This document shows, one piece after another, positions 10,761 through 22,740 of a DNA stretch of 64,000 bases; within the stretch, counting starts at the first letter, position 1, and each line of letters opens with the position of its first letter. Origin of the DNA: Echinometra lucunter (taxonomy: Eukaryota; Echinodermata; Echinoidea; Camarodonta; Echinometridae). Under the pieces are notes generated by a model. That model was not told where the DNA came from, made no database searches, and saw only the letters and a list, made by a program, of their open reading frames with translations. The stretch covers positions 189,464 through 253,463 of the forward strand of contig CM057158.1 in assembly GCA_029962745.1 (NCBI GenBank), written 5' to 3'. A program made the translations under genes and the position numbers.

Positions 10761-11580
10761 ATGTCTCCAGTTAAGGGAGATTGCGTAGTGTTAGTTAGAT
10801 GGTTGAATCCAGCCACTACAGAGGCTAGCTTAAGAGAATGTCTGGAACAAGTAGGCAAAGTAACACATATACAATTTGGTAGGGATTCATTAACTGGTGA
10901 GAGCACTGGCAATGCTCATTGCACTTTTGCAAACAATAGTTTAACTTCTCAAGCCATCTCAGAACTTAACAAGAAGACTCTAGATGGGAAGACAATAGAG
11001 GTGATGGAAATTTCCAAGTCTAACTTAGTCTTAACTGTAAAGACAGAATCTAGTAGTGAAGTACCACCTGTAGTTAAGTCACAGATGATAATTCAAAATC
11101 CTCTGAAACTCGCAATATTTTCGGGTGATCCAAAGCCCAAGAGGGGAGATGTCTCTTTCGAGGTTTGGAAACACAAAATCAAACGTCTGCAAACTGATGA
11201 CAGTTGTAGCCCTGTTGCCCTAGCTAGGCAAGTTAGACGCTCGCTGCGTGGGGAGCCAGGACAGCTAGTTCTTAATATGAGTGTTGATGCTACTGTAGAT
11301 AGTTGAAAAGTTAGAAGAGTTCTATGGGACTGTGGAATCGGGGGCGGTGCTGCTTCAGCAGCTATACTCAACTAGACAAGGCTCTGATGAGTCAGTTACG
11401 GCATATAGCGCTCAGTTGCAGCTCGCCGTAGACAAAGTCGAACAATGGAAGGGCATCTCCCCCAGTGCGAAGGATGTAACCCTCAGAGTGGTATTTTGGA
11501 AGGGCTTGTTGGATGAATCCTTAAAGCACGCCATCAGGCATCAGGCCAAACAGGAAAATGATGATTTTCAGAAATATTAA
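10761..11580 (+). pseudogene. LTR-retrotransposon Gag (Ty3-like, PNMA-type capsid) with RRM-like N-terminus, frameshifted
   Basis: The first frame (10761-11306, 181 codons) opens with an RRM-like fold at residues about 8-85: a 'VVLVRWL' first strand and a 'GNAHCTFA' RNP1-like strand. It then enters a capsid region with 'FSGDPKPKRGDVSFEVWKHK' (residues 120-139) and 'VRRSLRGEPGQLVLNM', typical of Ty3-class Gag and the domesticated PNMA proteins. A frameshift close to 11300 moves the rest of the capsid ('EFYGTVESGAVLLQQLY') into another frame, which ends at TAA 11578-11580. No CCHC zinc knuckle, protease or RT follows. The copy is broken. The start ATG is chosen because it directly precedes the RRM strand. 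Confidence 0.78.
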
Positions 11581-12595
11581 GCCAATCAGCAGCGCTCTCG
11601 CCAGAATAGAGTAGGTGCACATCAGTCTTGGAGGCCTCGGCCTTGGCCTCATAATGCCATGACTCGGCACAGCGACTACCTGCCTAACGCAACCAGCGAC
11701 CACCCATATTGCTTCCCAATAGAAGGAAAAATCCCCCCACAGCGACCGCCAAATTCGGCAGTTTGCCGTCCACAAATAATGCAATCAAAGAGTCAATACA
11801 TTTTCATTAAAAAACACAAAAGTAGAACTAAAACATGAAGACATTCAAAACATCCAAAGTCTATGATTTGCACAAAGGGAACGTTTCTCACACATTTAAA
11901 TGATAAGCCGAGTGAATACAAAGCGTCTGTTTCGAACTCACACACTTACGACACTTCGCGATACACTTGCACTATTGTCTGCGATAGAGTCTACGCACAA
12001 ACTACCCGAAAATAGAACAGAAATTCAAAGAAATATAACACATCAAAAGGACACCTAATTGCCGAAAGGGGCTGTTTCTCACATAATTAGAGTGATAATC
12101 CCAGAGCGGATGACCAAGAAACAATGCGTCTTTTTTTTCGATGACACAATGCAAGAATGTTCTCGCTACGCTGAGCTGGGGACAGCGAAAGCCGATCGAT
12201 AATCAACTCATGAATGAAACAGGCTCGTTTGTACTAAACTCTTTTAAAGTAGCAAAAAAAAATGTTTTAAAAATATTTGTAAGCAATAAAGTCAACTAAA
12301 ATAGTTTTTCTTCAAAGAACATATTTTTTTCTTTTAGATAAACTATTTCAAATTTTTAAAACAAATCAATTTTTTAAAATCCAAGAGTTTGAACTCGGCT
12401 TTCTCAGCTGATCGCGTTCCAACACAAGTTTGAAAGGACGGCGGCCGCATTGTTTACGCACTGTTCTACAGTTCATCGACCTCGCACATCGTCTGCTGCT
12501 GCTAGCTGTGATTTATCAACCATCACCAATCCTGCTTTCAAGCCAAGTCAAGACCATCACTGATCCTGCTCTCAACTTCAAGTCAAGTCAAGACC
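11581..12595. other. Non-coding stretch between gag remnant and pogo/Tigger-like start
   Basis: No gene recognised. It contains AT-rich stretches and 'CAGCGACCGCCAAATTCGGC' at about 11751, which could be the terminal repeat of the transposon whose coding start follows at 12596. That link is speculative. Confidence 0.3.
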
Positions 12596-12764
12596 ATGGC
12601 GCCGAATTCTACCAACGTTCCAGCCAAAACCTCCCGCAATCAACTATCGCAAGAAGTTAAAATGGAAGTGATAAAAATGCACGACCAAGACCAGATGAGC
12701 TGCCGAGCTATCGTACAGAAACTTGGACTTCGCGGCCTACGATGTGACAAGACCCGATACAGAG
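12596..12764 (+). pseudogene. pogo/Tigger-like transposase N-terminus (CENP-B-type HTH), cut by assembly gap
   Basis: From the ATG at 12596 the frame reads 'QLSQEVKMEVIKMHDQDQMS' and then 'CRAIVQKLGL'. This follows the N-terminal psq/CENP-B-box helix-turn-helix used for DNA binding by pogo-superfamily transposases: a charged LS-x-E-x-K helix, then the CRAI-x-x-KLG helix. The expected continuation is distorted ('RCDKTRYR'), suggesting a small indel. The sequence enters unresolved bases at 12765, so length and integrity cannot be judged. It could also be the start of a domesticated jerky/CENP-B-like gene. Confidence 0.5.
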
Positions 12765-13264
12765 NNNNNNNNNNNNNNNNNNNNNNNNNNNNNNNNNNNN
12801 NNNNNNNNNNNNNNNNNNNNNNNNNNNNNNNNNNNNNNNNNNNNNNNNNNNNNNNNNNNNNNNNNNNNNNNNNNNNNNNNNNNNNNNNNNNNNNNNNNNN
12901 NNNNNNNNNNNNNNNNNNNNNNNNNNNNNNNNNNNNNNNNNNNNNNNNNNNNNNNNNNNNNNNNNNNNNNNNNNNNNNNNNNNNNNNNNNNNNNNNNNNN
13001 NNNNNNNNNNNNNNNNNNNNNNNNNNNNNNNNNNNNNNNNNNNNNNNNNNNNNNNNNNNNNNNNNNNNNNNNNNNNNNNNNNNNNNNNNNNNNNNNNNNN
13101 NNNNNNNNNNNNNNNNNNNNNNNNNNNNNNNNNNNNNNNNNNNNNNNNNNNNNNNNNNNNNNNNNNNNNNNNNNNNNNNNNNNNNNNNNNNNNNNNNNNN
13201 NNNNNNNNNNNNNNNNNNNNNNNNNNNNNNNNNNNNNNNNNNNNNNNNNNNNNNNNNNNNNNNN
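12765..13264. other. Assembly gap (500 N)
   Basis: Exactly 500 undetermined bases, a common placeholder size, so the true length is unknown. Open frames crossing it are artefacts. Its right edge lies inside one arm of an inverted repeat. Confidence 0.99.
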
Positions 13265-13437
13265 TCGACCTACGATTTTGATAAGCATCAGTTTTCTTCT
13301 TGAAATTCACCATTTTCAGTTCATTCATCAGATAATAAAGCAGAAAGGGGGAAATTGAGAGCCTCAGGAACATTGCTGGTAAGTAAAATCAAAACTTTTC
13401 TTTTCTGTTATAGAAGATCTAAGTGAATTTATTTCGC
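13265..13437. repeat. Left arm of large inverted repeat (partner at 14207-14365)
   Basis: The reverse complement of this segment matches 14207-14365 at roughly 85 per cent by eye, including 'AGAAAAGTTTTGATTTTACT' and 'GAACTGAAAATGGTGAATTT'. The match runs right up to the gap, so the arm continues into unresolved sequence. Confidence 0.8.
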
Positions 13438-13584
13438 GTTCGCATCGGCATTTAGTTTCTCTTTTCAAAACGCCGTTTTGACCTATGGGTGGGGTACTAA
13501 ACCACGCACCATGTACTACGATACGTACGCGTGCTTTATTTCGGTACTGATGGTTCTTGGATATTGATATTCTTTGGCCCTACA

Positions 13585-13755
13585 CCAGACATGAGACTCC
13601 CGCATTGGGGGCTGTTGGTCATCCCCAAAAATCTCTTTCTCATGCCTACATCACAGCCTTTCCCCATATATATTATACACAATGCCTGGCGATCTCACCG
13701 TTCCCTGCCTAAAATCTCATGCATTGCTGATCTTCCACCTTGGTGTCTCTGCTAC
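13585..13755 (+). repeat. Dispersed repeat, copy 1 (inverted copy at 27085-27272)
   Basis: Shares with the reverse complement of 27085-27272 blocks such as 'CATATATATTATACACAATG', 'CCTGGCGATCTCA' and 'GTTCCCTGCCTAAAATC', and a common start at 'GAGACTCC-GCATTGGGGGCT'. Length about 170 bases and non-coding; probably a SINE or MITE family. Confidence 0.8.
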
Positions 13756-13860
13756 ACACTCACACTAGTGCTCGGTTATAATAACCTTGCACAACAGACG
13801 TGTTGAAACCTGCAAATTACAGGCAATAAGAAAGTAATGTTCTCTGTCCAAATATTGGAA

Positions 13861-13945
13861 GGAAGAAGAAAGAAGAAGAAGAAAAAGAAAAGGAAGAGGA
13901 AGAGGAAGAAGGAGGAGAAGAAGAAAAGAAAAGGCTTTCTTTTTC
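13861..13945. repeat. GAA/GGA purine microsatellite
   Basis: Imperfect (GAA)n and (GGAAGA)n tract. It lies in the loop between the arms of the large inverted repeat. Confidence 0.8.
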
Positions 13946-14206
13946 TTATATACTGTCATTTACATTTTTTTTTTAAATAAATAGAAGCAGACTAGATCTT
14001 ATCTAGACTGAATATCTAATTTGGACTGGATAAAAGAAAAACAAATGATGGAATATGGGTAAAAAATGAAGTCATACCTATATATCAACCAGTGAATGAA
14101 CAATAATTTCTTTTCTTTTACATGATATCGATAGAACCACCCGTAGGTCAAAATGGCGTTTTGAATAGCGAAAACTAATTGCCAACGCAAACTCGAAATA
14201 TACTGA

Positions 14207-14365
14207 CTTAGATCTTCTATAATAGAGAAGAAAAGTTTTGATTTTACTTATCAGCAATTTTCCTTAGGCTCTCAATTTTCCCCTTTCTGCTTCATATCTG
14301 ATAAATGAACTGAAAATGGTGAATTTTAAGAAGAAAACCAACGCATATCAGACTCGTATGTCGAC
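14207..14365. repeat. Right arm of large inverted repeat
   Basis: Reverse complement of 13265-13437, ending near 'CGTATGTCGAC' where the left arm meets the gap. Several differences between the arms in the stretch beginning ATGGTGAATTT fall at third positions of one frame, which hints at, but does not prove, a small coding exon. Confidence 0.8.
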
Positions 14366-14592
14366 AGCATTCCGTCAAGTAACCGACAGAAAAGCATGCT
14401 ATGTAGATTCAGTACAGAATTGTCACTTTTGTGGGACGAGGTCAATTCATTGACCGCGTACACAGGATGAGTGGATAGAACCATTAATCAGTTTCTGATG
14501 TATCACTTGACAGTTATGTGTTTTCTTTCCTATGTCCTGCTAATGGAGATTTTTTTATAGTCCATGAACAAATTATCTATTGCCAATCACAG

Positions 14593-17500
14593 GAGACCCT
14601 ATACCACCACTCAAGAAGGGAGTTCCTCGTCTTTACAGTTTCCGATTCTGCCCCTTCGCTCATAGATCCCGACTTGTGCTTGCAGCAAAGAACATAGAGT
14701 GAGTCCAGTTCCTATCTGTGAAAGAAGCGAGGGCTTGAAATTTACCAGAATTACATTAGGCCATAGAAAAATTAAATCCTAGTTTCTCATCACCTTCTCT
14801 TTCCCCACTTTCAGCTCAACTCAATTTTTTTTTTAAATTAATTTTTGTTAATCTGGGTACATCTGGACAATGAGGTGGGGGGGGGGGGGGAATCAGTAAT
14901 ACCATGCATTTTACATTGTTTTGAGCCTCTTAAGTACTTAAAAATGATATATGAAACATTGAGATTTATGTTTAAATTCATTGAATAGCATTTTTACACT
15001 GTATGTACAAGAAAAATATCCAACATCAAATAACATGGACCTCCTCAATTGGAAATTATGGGACAAGAAACTAAGAATCAAATATTTAGCCTTAATGTTG
15101 AAGCCTTTTTTTTTTAATTGGAAGTTTATCCAAAGTAAAATCAAGTCACTGATTGAGCATGAAATAGAAAGAGTTACAGGTCAGTAAGATCTTGAGAAGC
15201 TTATGTTTGATCAATAATTATATCCATCAGACATTTTCAAAGTGTGTTTTTTCCTGTTATTTCATTTCAGCTATGAACTGGTCAACATCAGTCTGTCTAA
15301 GAAGCCTGAATGGTACAAGACTAAGAATCCTATGGGGACAACACCATGCTATGAACATGATGATAAGCTTGTGAGAGATTCTTCCATTGTTTGTGACTAC
15401 TTGAATGATGCATTCCCTGGTGTCAACCTGTGGCCAGATGATCCATACAAGAAGGCTCAGGATAAGATGCTTCTGGATTACTTTGGAAGCAAGGTACGAT
15501 TATGTAGAGGACTGTCTTCCATTTTTCAATACTTTCATTATGTGTGTCATCTGTGTTTTCCTATTTATACAGTGAAAGGGCAGTGAAAGGGAGGTAGAGA
15601 ATACAAGGGAGGATCTGAAAAAAATCCAGGGGAGCGTTTCATCAACATTTGTTGTCTGACAAGTTGTCAGATCTGACATCTTTCCTTGATTTTGATTGGC
15701 TGAGAAGCATCGTTACTATGGCAACTGTCGGAAGTCCTTTCATGAAACGCCCCCCAGATGAACCATTTTGTAAAATAAATTGTTAAATTAGTGTTACTGA
15801 AAGAGGATGGATTACAGTTGCTATGTGTGAGTTTATTTTCGAGAAGTGGTTCAGCAATTGATTACATCAAAAATTTCTGTTGTACAAACCATGTTGATTA
15901 GTAACAAATGTATTTTTTCAAAATGAAAAGTTTACATTTACTTGAGTTTGTCATGATATGATTATAACTCGCCTCATGTATCCCTATACACACAGATTAG
16001 TCCACCATTCTTCAAGGCTACATATCATCCTCCTCCATCTTCTACAGAGAACTTTCTAGCCATCTATCAGAAAGAACTCTACATCCTGGAGGAAGAACTT
16101 CAAAAGAGAGGCACTCCTTTCTTTTTTGGTAAGTTTGCATGCAAGTTCTAAATGACTTTCCATTGTGTTAGTAAAGTTCAAGTCTCAGATATACTTTCAT
16201 TTGTTTCCATATTTATATAAACAACTTTGTTTGCCACCCAAATAAAAAAAAAAATCATGTCTCATGGAGACAAAGTGACATTATGAACATAATCTGTAAT
16301 TTCTTTGGGTCAGAGTCAGGTTTGAAGTAGATATTCATTGATTATGAAAAATGACTTTTCATTACTCCATAGGTGAAGCTTTATTAGACAAGGTTATCAA
16401 AATTCAGTCCTTGGAAACATTCAAAGTAGTGATTGTTATCAATTACAAACACTAAAATACAGCCCCGACATAGCACCTGAAGAGTTCTCTGAATGCTACC
16501 GAGATGCATGACATCACAGGTTCATTAATTCATATCCTGTATATTTACAAATAAAAGATTTTAGTTATAAGAATCTGTTTCATTTCCCTTTTAAAATGGT
16601 GTGAAATGCAGTCACATTTATATCCACTAAAATCGTTATGATGTGAGAAATAATTGCATTGCAATTATGTTCATTCATTATGGGACGTCGTCTGCTTGGG
16701 CAGGATTGGTGCCTGCTATGACATCATTAAAGCGTTGTTATTTTTCTGGCGAATCAGTAGTGTATACCAGATTCTGGTAGGTGGTTAATTAGTATTTTAT
16801 TTTTAATTAACGGTACCAGATAAGTAGTTGACATAAAACTTGTACGATCGTCATCTGTCAGCTTACCAGTTTCTAAGGATACATTATTTGGCAAAGTTGT
16901 GATTTTCTTTGAATGGGCACTTTATAAGATGAAGATATTATTATTATGTTTTTTGTGCAGAAACTTTAACTTCCGAGCTGGACATAGTTTTACATTTTTA
17001 ACATGTAATTTGTTTATATATGTAGGAGAGAGACCTGGAATGGTTGATTTCATAATGTGGCCCTGGTTTGAAAGATGGGCCATCTTTGGAGAAGAGTTTC
17101 ACAAAGAGAACTATCCTATGGTATGTGTACAGTATTCATATATCCATGTTTCCCAATGCTGTATATCTGAATCTATCTTTTTAAACCATTTCTCAATATT
17201 TCAAGGGTTTCTGATCTTAAAATAAAAGGAGGTATTTATGTTTGAATCTTGAGTAGACAAAGGTTTAACCCATTGGCTACTGGAACCGGTTGACCCCTGT
17301 ATTAAGTCTGTGGGATGTAAGAATTCAGTAGTCAATAGGTTAGAAAAAATTGTAATAGAGATGTCAGATCCGATTTTTTTTTTTTTTTTAATTATTCAGT
17401 AAGATTTTCTTGCTTGTTTTGAAATGCTTCATATCCCAAGTAACCCATAAAGTATTTTTCAATCTGCTTGAGTTAAAGATACCTATTGTAAATGGTTAAG

Positions 17501-17724
17501 GCACTTTGACATAGATGATACCAATCTAGTGTGAGCAATATGGCATCCACATGGCTAGTCAGTATCAAATATGATTATTTCTTTCTTGTTCTGAATTGTA
17601 GCTGATGGCATACTGTAGTCGTATGAAAGAAGACCCAGCAGTGATAGAAGCAGCTACTCCTGATGAGATCTATCAAGATAACTTCAAGAAACAGATGGAG
17701 GGAAACCCTCAGGATGACTATTAA
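14593..17724 (+). CDS. GSTO1-like: Omega-class glutathione S-transferase (multi-exon, first exon unresolved)
   Basis: Coding exons: 14593-14698, 15271-15493, 15996-16128, 17026-17120 and 17602-17724, all with AG/GT borders and matching phases; stop TAA at 17722-17724. Exon 1 seen here gives the thioredoxin-like fold with 'FRFCPFAHRSRL'; the Cys codon at 14649-14651 is the omega-class catalytic cysteine that forms a mixed disulfide with glutathione. Exon 2 carries 'LSKKPEWYKTKNPMGTTPCY' and 'RDSSIVCDYL' (glutathione-binding region). The helical C-terminal domain includes 'PGMVDFIMWPWFERW'. About 227 residues are visible, near the usual 240. The family are cytosolic thioltransferases and dehydroascorbate reductases. 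The initiating exon must end in phase 1 upstream of 14580 and was not identified; the nearby inverted repeat and gap may explain this. Confidence 0.93.
14877..14891. repeat. Poly-G run
   Basis: A run of about 15 G in GSTO intron 1, prone to length errors in sequencing. Confidence 0.8.
15624..15760. mobile_element. MITE with GGCGTTTCAT-type inverted ends (GSTO intron)
   Basis: Inverted ends 'CCAGGGGAGCGTTTCAT' (15627-15643) and 'CATGAAACGCCCCCCAG' (15741-15757). The inside holds a self-complementary 'TGACAAGTTGTCAGATCTGA' and a 'GATTGGCTGAG' box. The 137-bp size and hairpin form fit a non-autonomous DNA transposon. Confidence 0.75.
17265..17342. mobile_element. Short TTAACCC-ended hairpin element (GSTO intron)
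   Basis: TTTAACCCATTGGCTACTGG at 17265 is mirrored by CAGTAGTCAATAGGTTAG at 17325-17342. It may be a very short relic of a TTAA-targeting (piggyBac-type) MITE. Confidence 0.55.
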
Positions 17725-18029
17725 ACCACTCACATCTCAGGATGCATTCTCAGGATAGTATAGACCATAATATCAAAACAGAAATAATATGTCCTTTCTC
17801 ATGTATCAGTTTGACCATCATAAGCAATGTAGGGTTCATGCAGAAGGACTGTGATGTCTGGTAGAAATGTTTATCTCAAACATACATGTATTTGGCCACT
17901 AATCGACTGTCTTGATACATCACAAGCGTTTAAGCTACCTCTAGTCACAGACCATTTCATTTCACCAGAATTTAGTAGGTAATCTAGAAAGACAAGAAGT
18001 GTGGGTATTTCATTCAGTACTCCTCACTT

Positions 18030-18063
18030 GATACATGCACAGTAGTTATTATTATTATTATTA

Positions 18064-18094
<31 letters not shown>

Positions 18095-18300
18095 CATTAT
18101 TATTTTATTTGGCATTTTGTACATTGTATAAAACAAACAAACATGGTATAAAAACAAAATTACATATTGGGGTATTTCAGTTATGGGTGCACCAAACTGG
18201 GCAGTCTGGGTATGGAAAGAGCCAACCAAATGACTAAGGCCTACAGGCCATCCTCCCCAAACCCATTCTGGTGCAATCATGAAAATCCTTGAACTCCAGT
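18030..18300 (-). mobile_element. Probable non-LTR retroelement 3' tail with (TAA)n
   Basis: On the minus strand a segment containing 'TTATACAATGTACAAAATGC' and 'CAAATAAAA' runs into about 70 bases of (TAA/TGA)n. A 3' end followed by a TAA microsatellite is typical of some LINE families. No coding part survives. It overlaps the likely GSTO 3' UTR. Confidence 0.45.
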
Positions 18301-18400
18301 CATTCTGGAATCTGCTTACAGCTTTGAGTCCTGTTTTAGATCATGTCAAGGGCACCGTAGTGCAGGTGAGAAATCTAATAAGCACTGCAGAGCTTTATAC

Positions 18401-18555
18401 ATCAGGCCCTATTTCATAAAACTTGTTATTAATAACAAGTTGCAGAAACTGTTATAAGCAACTGAAATCCTTGCATCTGATTGGCTTAGAGCAAATTTGT
18501 CATAGAAATGTGGCATTTGTTACTGATAAGAAGTTTTATGAAATGGGGCCCAGAT
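18401..18555. mobile_element. MITE with ATTTCATAAAACTT inverted ends
   Basis: 'GGCCCTATTTCATAAAACTT' at 18405-18424 is mirrored by 'AAGTTTTATGAAATGGGGCC' at 18531-18550. Inside is a TTGTTATTAATAACAAG palindrome and a 'TGATTGGCTTAG' box. About 150 bp, in the GSTO 3' region. Confidence 0.75.
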
Positions 18556-19907
18556 ATGAGGAAGATTGCTCTGTAATCGGTACAGTGCTAGTTACCTTGA
18601 AAGCCTGAAATATTTTCCACTATGACAATCCATATCAAGGGACCCTAACATGCTCATGCTCATGTGATTACATTTTCTACAACTGTTTGCCGCCTCTGTT
18701 TTAACATCAGAGATATAAGCGGATATTTGTAATTGCCTACTGTCCATAAAATAATGGAGAAGAAGTTAGAATCAGTTTATCGGAATATCATAGCAGTTAA
18801 TAGCAAAAGAAGAAAAAACGTGCAAAAGCTTTGGTTATATGAACAATGGCTGGAATGAACTTTTTAGTCTGTAAAGATATCCAAAAGAATATTTTTATAA
18901 GTTTGTATGCATATATTATTAGTTTAGAGTAAGACATTCCTAATGTAGCGGATGTAGTGTAGTAAAACAAAATTTTTGTGTAGACCCTTTGTAATTTGTT
19001 GGTTTAATTCACATCCATGTTGTTTCATCAAGTTTAATGATCCAAGAGACAGAAATATATGTACATGTATGTGTCTTAGACACCAGAATTAGCACTATGA
19101 AAGAATAATGTGATATTTGCATTGCAGAAGGTATAAAATCGGGAAGTTCAGTTGTATGTAAAAAGCACGATTGTATTCATTTATGGTGGCCCATAGGCAT
19201 AGGATTCTTGTGCTCAGGTTAGATTTGTATTCATGTAGATATTCTTGGTGTTTGATTTTTTTTTCTTCAATGAAAGGTTATTTAATGTTTATAATTTTGA
19301 AATAAGTTGGATTGTAATTAAGATTGACAATTTCTGAATAACCAGACAATCAAATAAGATTCAAAACCTTATGAAACAAATGAATATATATATGTCAGGG
19401 AAAAAATTAATTATTTTTTTTCCAGGGCTACTCTTTGAGCCCACCCACCCAAATTTTCTACATTGTATTACAGTTTATATTGGACCCTATGAGAATTTCA
19501 GGGGCTCTTTGTGGTGTTTCGGGGGCGAATTTGCCCCGAGCCTGATTTTTTTTTCCCTGATATATGTACAAGGAAGAGCGTTTGTAACAGAAATATTCTT
19601 CTGGAAAAAAAAAAGTTGAAAGACGTATTTCAGTCTTATGTAGGTTGTGTAGTTTACTTGTTCATGTTGTCTTTCACTTTTTTGAGATTTTGTGTGGCTT
19701 GGAGTAGATTTATGGAAATGGGTTCAAGCTAATCATTTCAGTTTGGTATACAGGTATGTTGTGGTACTGTATATGTTTTAATGTTGTTATGAAATCAGTT
19801 TTCTCAGAAAATGGTGATTAAAAGTTTTGGCTAACATTTGATTCAATGCCTGTAAATAACCTTGTTAACTATGCAACAATGACATATTTTTCAGATTGCT
19901 TGTATTG

Positions 19908-19913
19908 AATAAA
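19908..19913 (+). terminator. Candidate GSTO polyadenylation signal AATAAA
   Basis: AATAAA in 'TTGTATTGAATAAATTAG', followed by a T-rich, GT-containing stretch (about 19932-19970). It would give a 3' UTR of about 2.2 kb. Earlier weak signals cannot be excluded. Confidence 0.45.
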
Positions 19914-20009
19914 TTAGTAGTTAAATCATACTCTTATGTTCAGTTTTTGTTTCTTTAAATTCATTCTTTTATGAATACTGCATATAGAAGCAGAGTTGAT
20001 GATTGGTCA

Positions 20010-20096
20010 CATATCATCTGTTTGGAGCCAGGAGGGCATTAACTCATATGCTTTAACACAAAGTTAATGCCTTTCTGGTTCTCAACGGATGATATG
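20010..20096. repeat. Hairpin with about 34-bp arms downstream of GSTO
   Basis: 'CATATCATCTGTTTGGAGCC' followed by 'AGGAGGGCATTAAC' pairs with 'GTTAATGCCTTTCTGGTTCT' then 'CAACGGATGATATG'. A small non-autonomous element or structured RNA signal are both possible. Confidence 0.7.
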
Positions 20097-22740
20097 TTCT
20101 CGTTTTCATCTCATTTGGATCACGTACCTACTAAAAAGCCTGCAAGAATCTGTCATTTGTAGCAATCTAACATGGCACTTGCCTTTTGATTAGAATGTTT
20201 CTTCTCCCTAACAAAGTAAAGCACCATGGGGGGGGGGGGTATAATATGTAATGTATCTCATACACATAAATTTACTGTTGCATCAAACTCTGAAAATTCT
20301 CTTTGGAGGGAGAAAATCTGTTCAGTGTAGAGGTCTTTGAGTTTTGGTACTGACGACTGATCCTTACAATCTGAACTCACTAAAGCCAGCTATTTTTCAA
20401 ATAAAGAATAGCTTTGAAAAAGACAATATTTCATGTCGCGCAAATTATCAGGGCAAAGAGCAAAAGTGAATAGGAAGCTTCATTATATCTTTTTTTTTTT
20501 TTTTTTTAATTATATGTTCATTATATCTTTGTTCAAAGCTATTCTTCAATTTTGTAGTACCTCTCTTTTTGAAGCATATGATGCATGAGCTACAATAAGT
20601 CTGCCGTAAATACATAATACCAAACGTGAAATGAATATTATAAAATCTCTGATACAAGCAGCTTGCACTGACATGAATCAATACAGATGGCATACAATGA
20701 ACTAATTCATGATTTTTTATTACATTTGTAATTGCACAAATTGAAAAAATAATTGTACATCCAAGAAGAGTTGCCCCTACTTGTATATAATATACCAGTG
20801 ATTAGAAGTTTAGAACTCTAAATCTTTCACTCACATCTTTTAACAACGTGTTTACTTACAGGTATTCAAAGTTCTGGCAGTAACTACATGTACCTCCATT
20901 CACATAAGAAATCAGTCTCAATGGTCATTTTTTAGATTTCATCATGTTGCATTATTTTGCATAAAAGCTGTTGAATCAAGAGAACAATAACTTGCTGAAA
21001 GTCACACACACTGGAAAGCACCAACATATACATGTATGTGTATATATCCCACTGAAGTCAGCCTAGTCAGCTTGATGTCAATTTGTATTTTGTAATTTTT
21101 TATTTTTATAATTTTTTATTTTTTTTGCTTACTAATGAGCCATCCCATCATAGAATACATAAATCTACATTTACAATTCTTGACCAGATGAAGTAAATGA
21201 GTATCTGGTTGGAAGACATTCTCTGTATACTGAAGAGTCATCGCAGGTTGACTCAAACTGGTGTATTAACTTTATAATGCAATTAATAACCTCAGTATTA
21301 ATTGCTCTATAAGTATAAATGCAATAATCATCATAATCTGATGATAATATATCTGTAAAGCATTTAGAGAATCGGAGATGTATTGCATGCTATAAAAATC
21401 CAGAATATTACTATCAATTTTTTGAATTCTTGACAAATTCTTTTGGGGGAATATATTATAAGTATTTCTTAAGTTACTGATAAAAGTACTCATGATTGCC
21501 TCACAGATACTGAATAGACATGATCATTTTTTTTTTTTATTCTAAACATTAACAAAATTAATTTCTCAAATATTGTACACAATACACAGCATACCAATTA
21601 TACAAAAGCATAAGCACACATCTTTTAGAGATCTTAACATAAAAATGCAGCTGCAAATGGTAGAATATAAAGAGGACAGAATGAAACAATTATGAGGCTC
21701 ATATCTACATCTACAGCACATGAGATAACCTTCATCAAAATGGAAATCACTATGCTGTAATCGATGGCTCCGTAGTGAAGAAGGCACAGGACAAATGCAA
21801 AAAATCACAATGTCAAATACTCTTGCTTTTCCTTTGAAAGATAGAGCTCTTACTGACTGTAAAGGTAAATGATTCTGCCGATGTTCTTAAATTAAAAAAT
21901 ACACCAAATACCCAATACCTCATACAGTACTCACTACACAAGACATAACATGTTTAACCCAACACTTTTCTTGTGTGGGAATGCATAATGGCTTTTTTAG
22001 ATACATGTAATAAACTTATCCGACAAGTGTAAGCTCAGACAAAATCTCATTTCTGAGTAATTTTTTTCTCAAATAAATATACTTTTACAAAAAGGTAATC
22101 CCAGAGAATATAATTCTAATTGACGTCACAACCCATGTGGCATTTGCCTTTCACAATGTGTGGACATCATACTGATGTATGCCAAACATTCCCTGATGTC
22201 ATCATCTATTATACTGCATCCATCTTACAGGATAATCATCATGAAGAACTCATTATATGACAACTACTATACATACCAAGTTAACCATTCTAAACAAACT
22301 ATTATTTAAATGCCACGTGTCTCTCGTCTTGAACATGACAATATAAAGAGCGTGGAATGAACAAGAACTTCCCAGTTGAGACCCATCGATGGTTCCACAA
22401 GACCAATTTTTTTGACCTAGTGGATTTGTCTAATGGGTCCTTGGTCTAACGAACTGTGCCTAGGCCCTAGTGTAATTTATCACACTAAGATTGCCTAAGA
22501 TAATAAGAAACTTGTATGTTTGGACTGGATTGGATTGGATTGGATGTTTCATCACATTTCATCCATATCATTAGTGGGTATGAAAGCAATGACATGATGC
22601 CTTGCGAACAAAAGACAACAACCCTAACCTCAACTCGCATGTGAAAAGCGAAATGATATAAAAATCTGTAGAACAGAAAAAAATTACAGACAACTAATTT
22701 TATACTGTTAATACCAATATGAAATTTCCATGTTTCTGTT
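20097..22740. other. Convergent intergenic region / ACSF3 3' UTR
   Basis: No gene recognised. AT-rich with poly-T runs and a poly-G run (about 20229-20239). Minus-strand AATAAA signals occur, for example near 21536, so much of this is probably ACSF3 3' UTR. A (GGATT)n run at about 22525-22545 resembles a retroelement tail. Confidence 0.4.

Noticed and set aside
12596..13373. Open frames of 183-235 codons at 12.6-13.4 kb
   Set aside because: Most of their length is undetermined bases; only the first 56 codons of the 12596 frame carry sequence-based similarity.
14361..14381. ATG at 14361 as the GSTO start exon
   Set aside because: The nearest donor (CAA|GTAACC) would end in phase 0, but the next exon needs phase 1.
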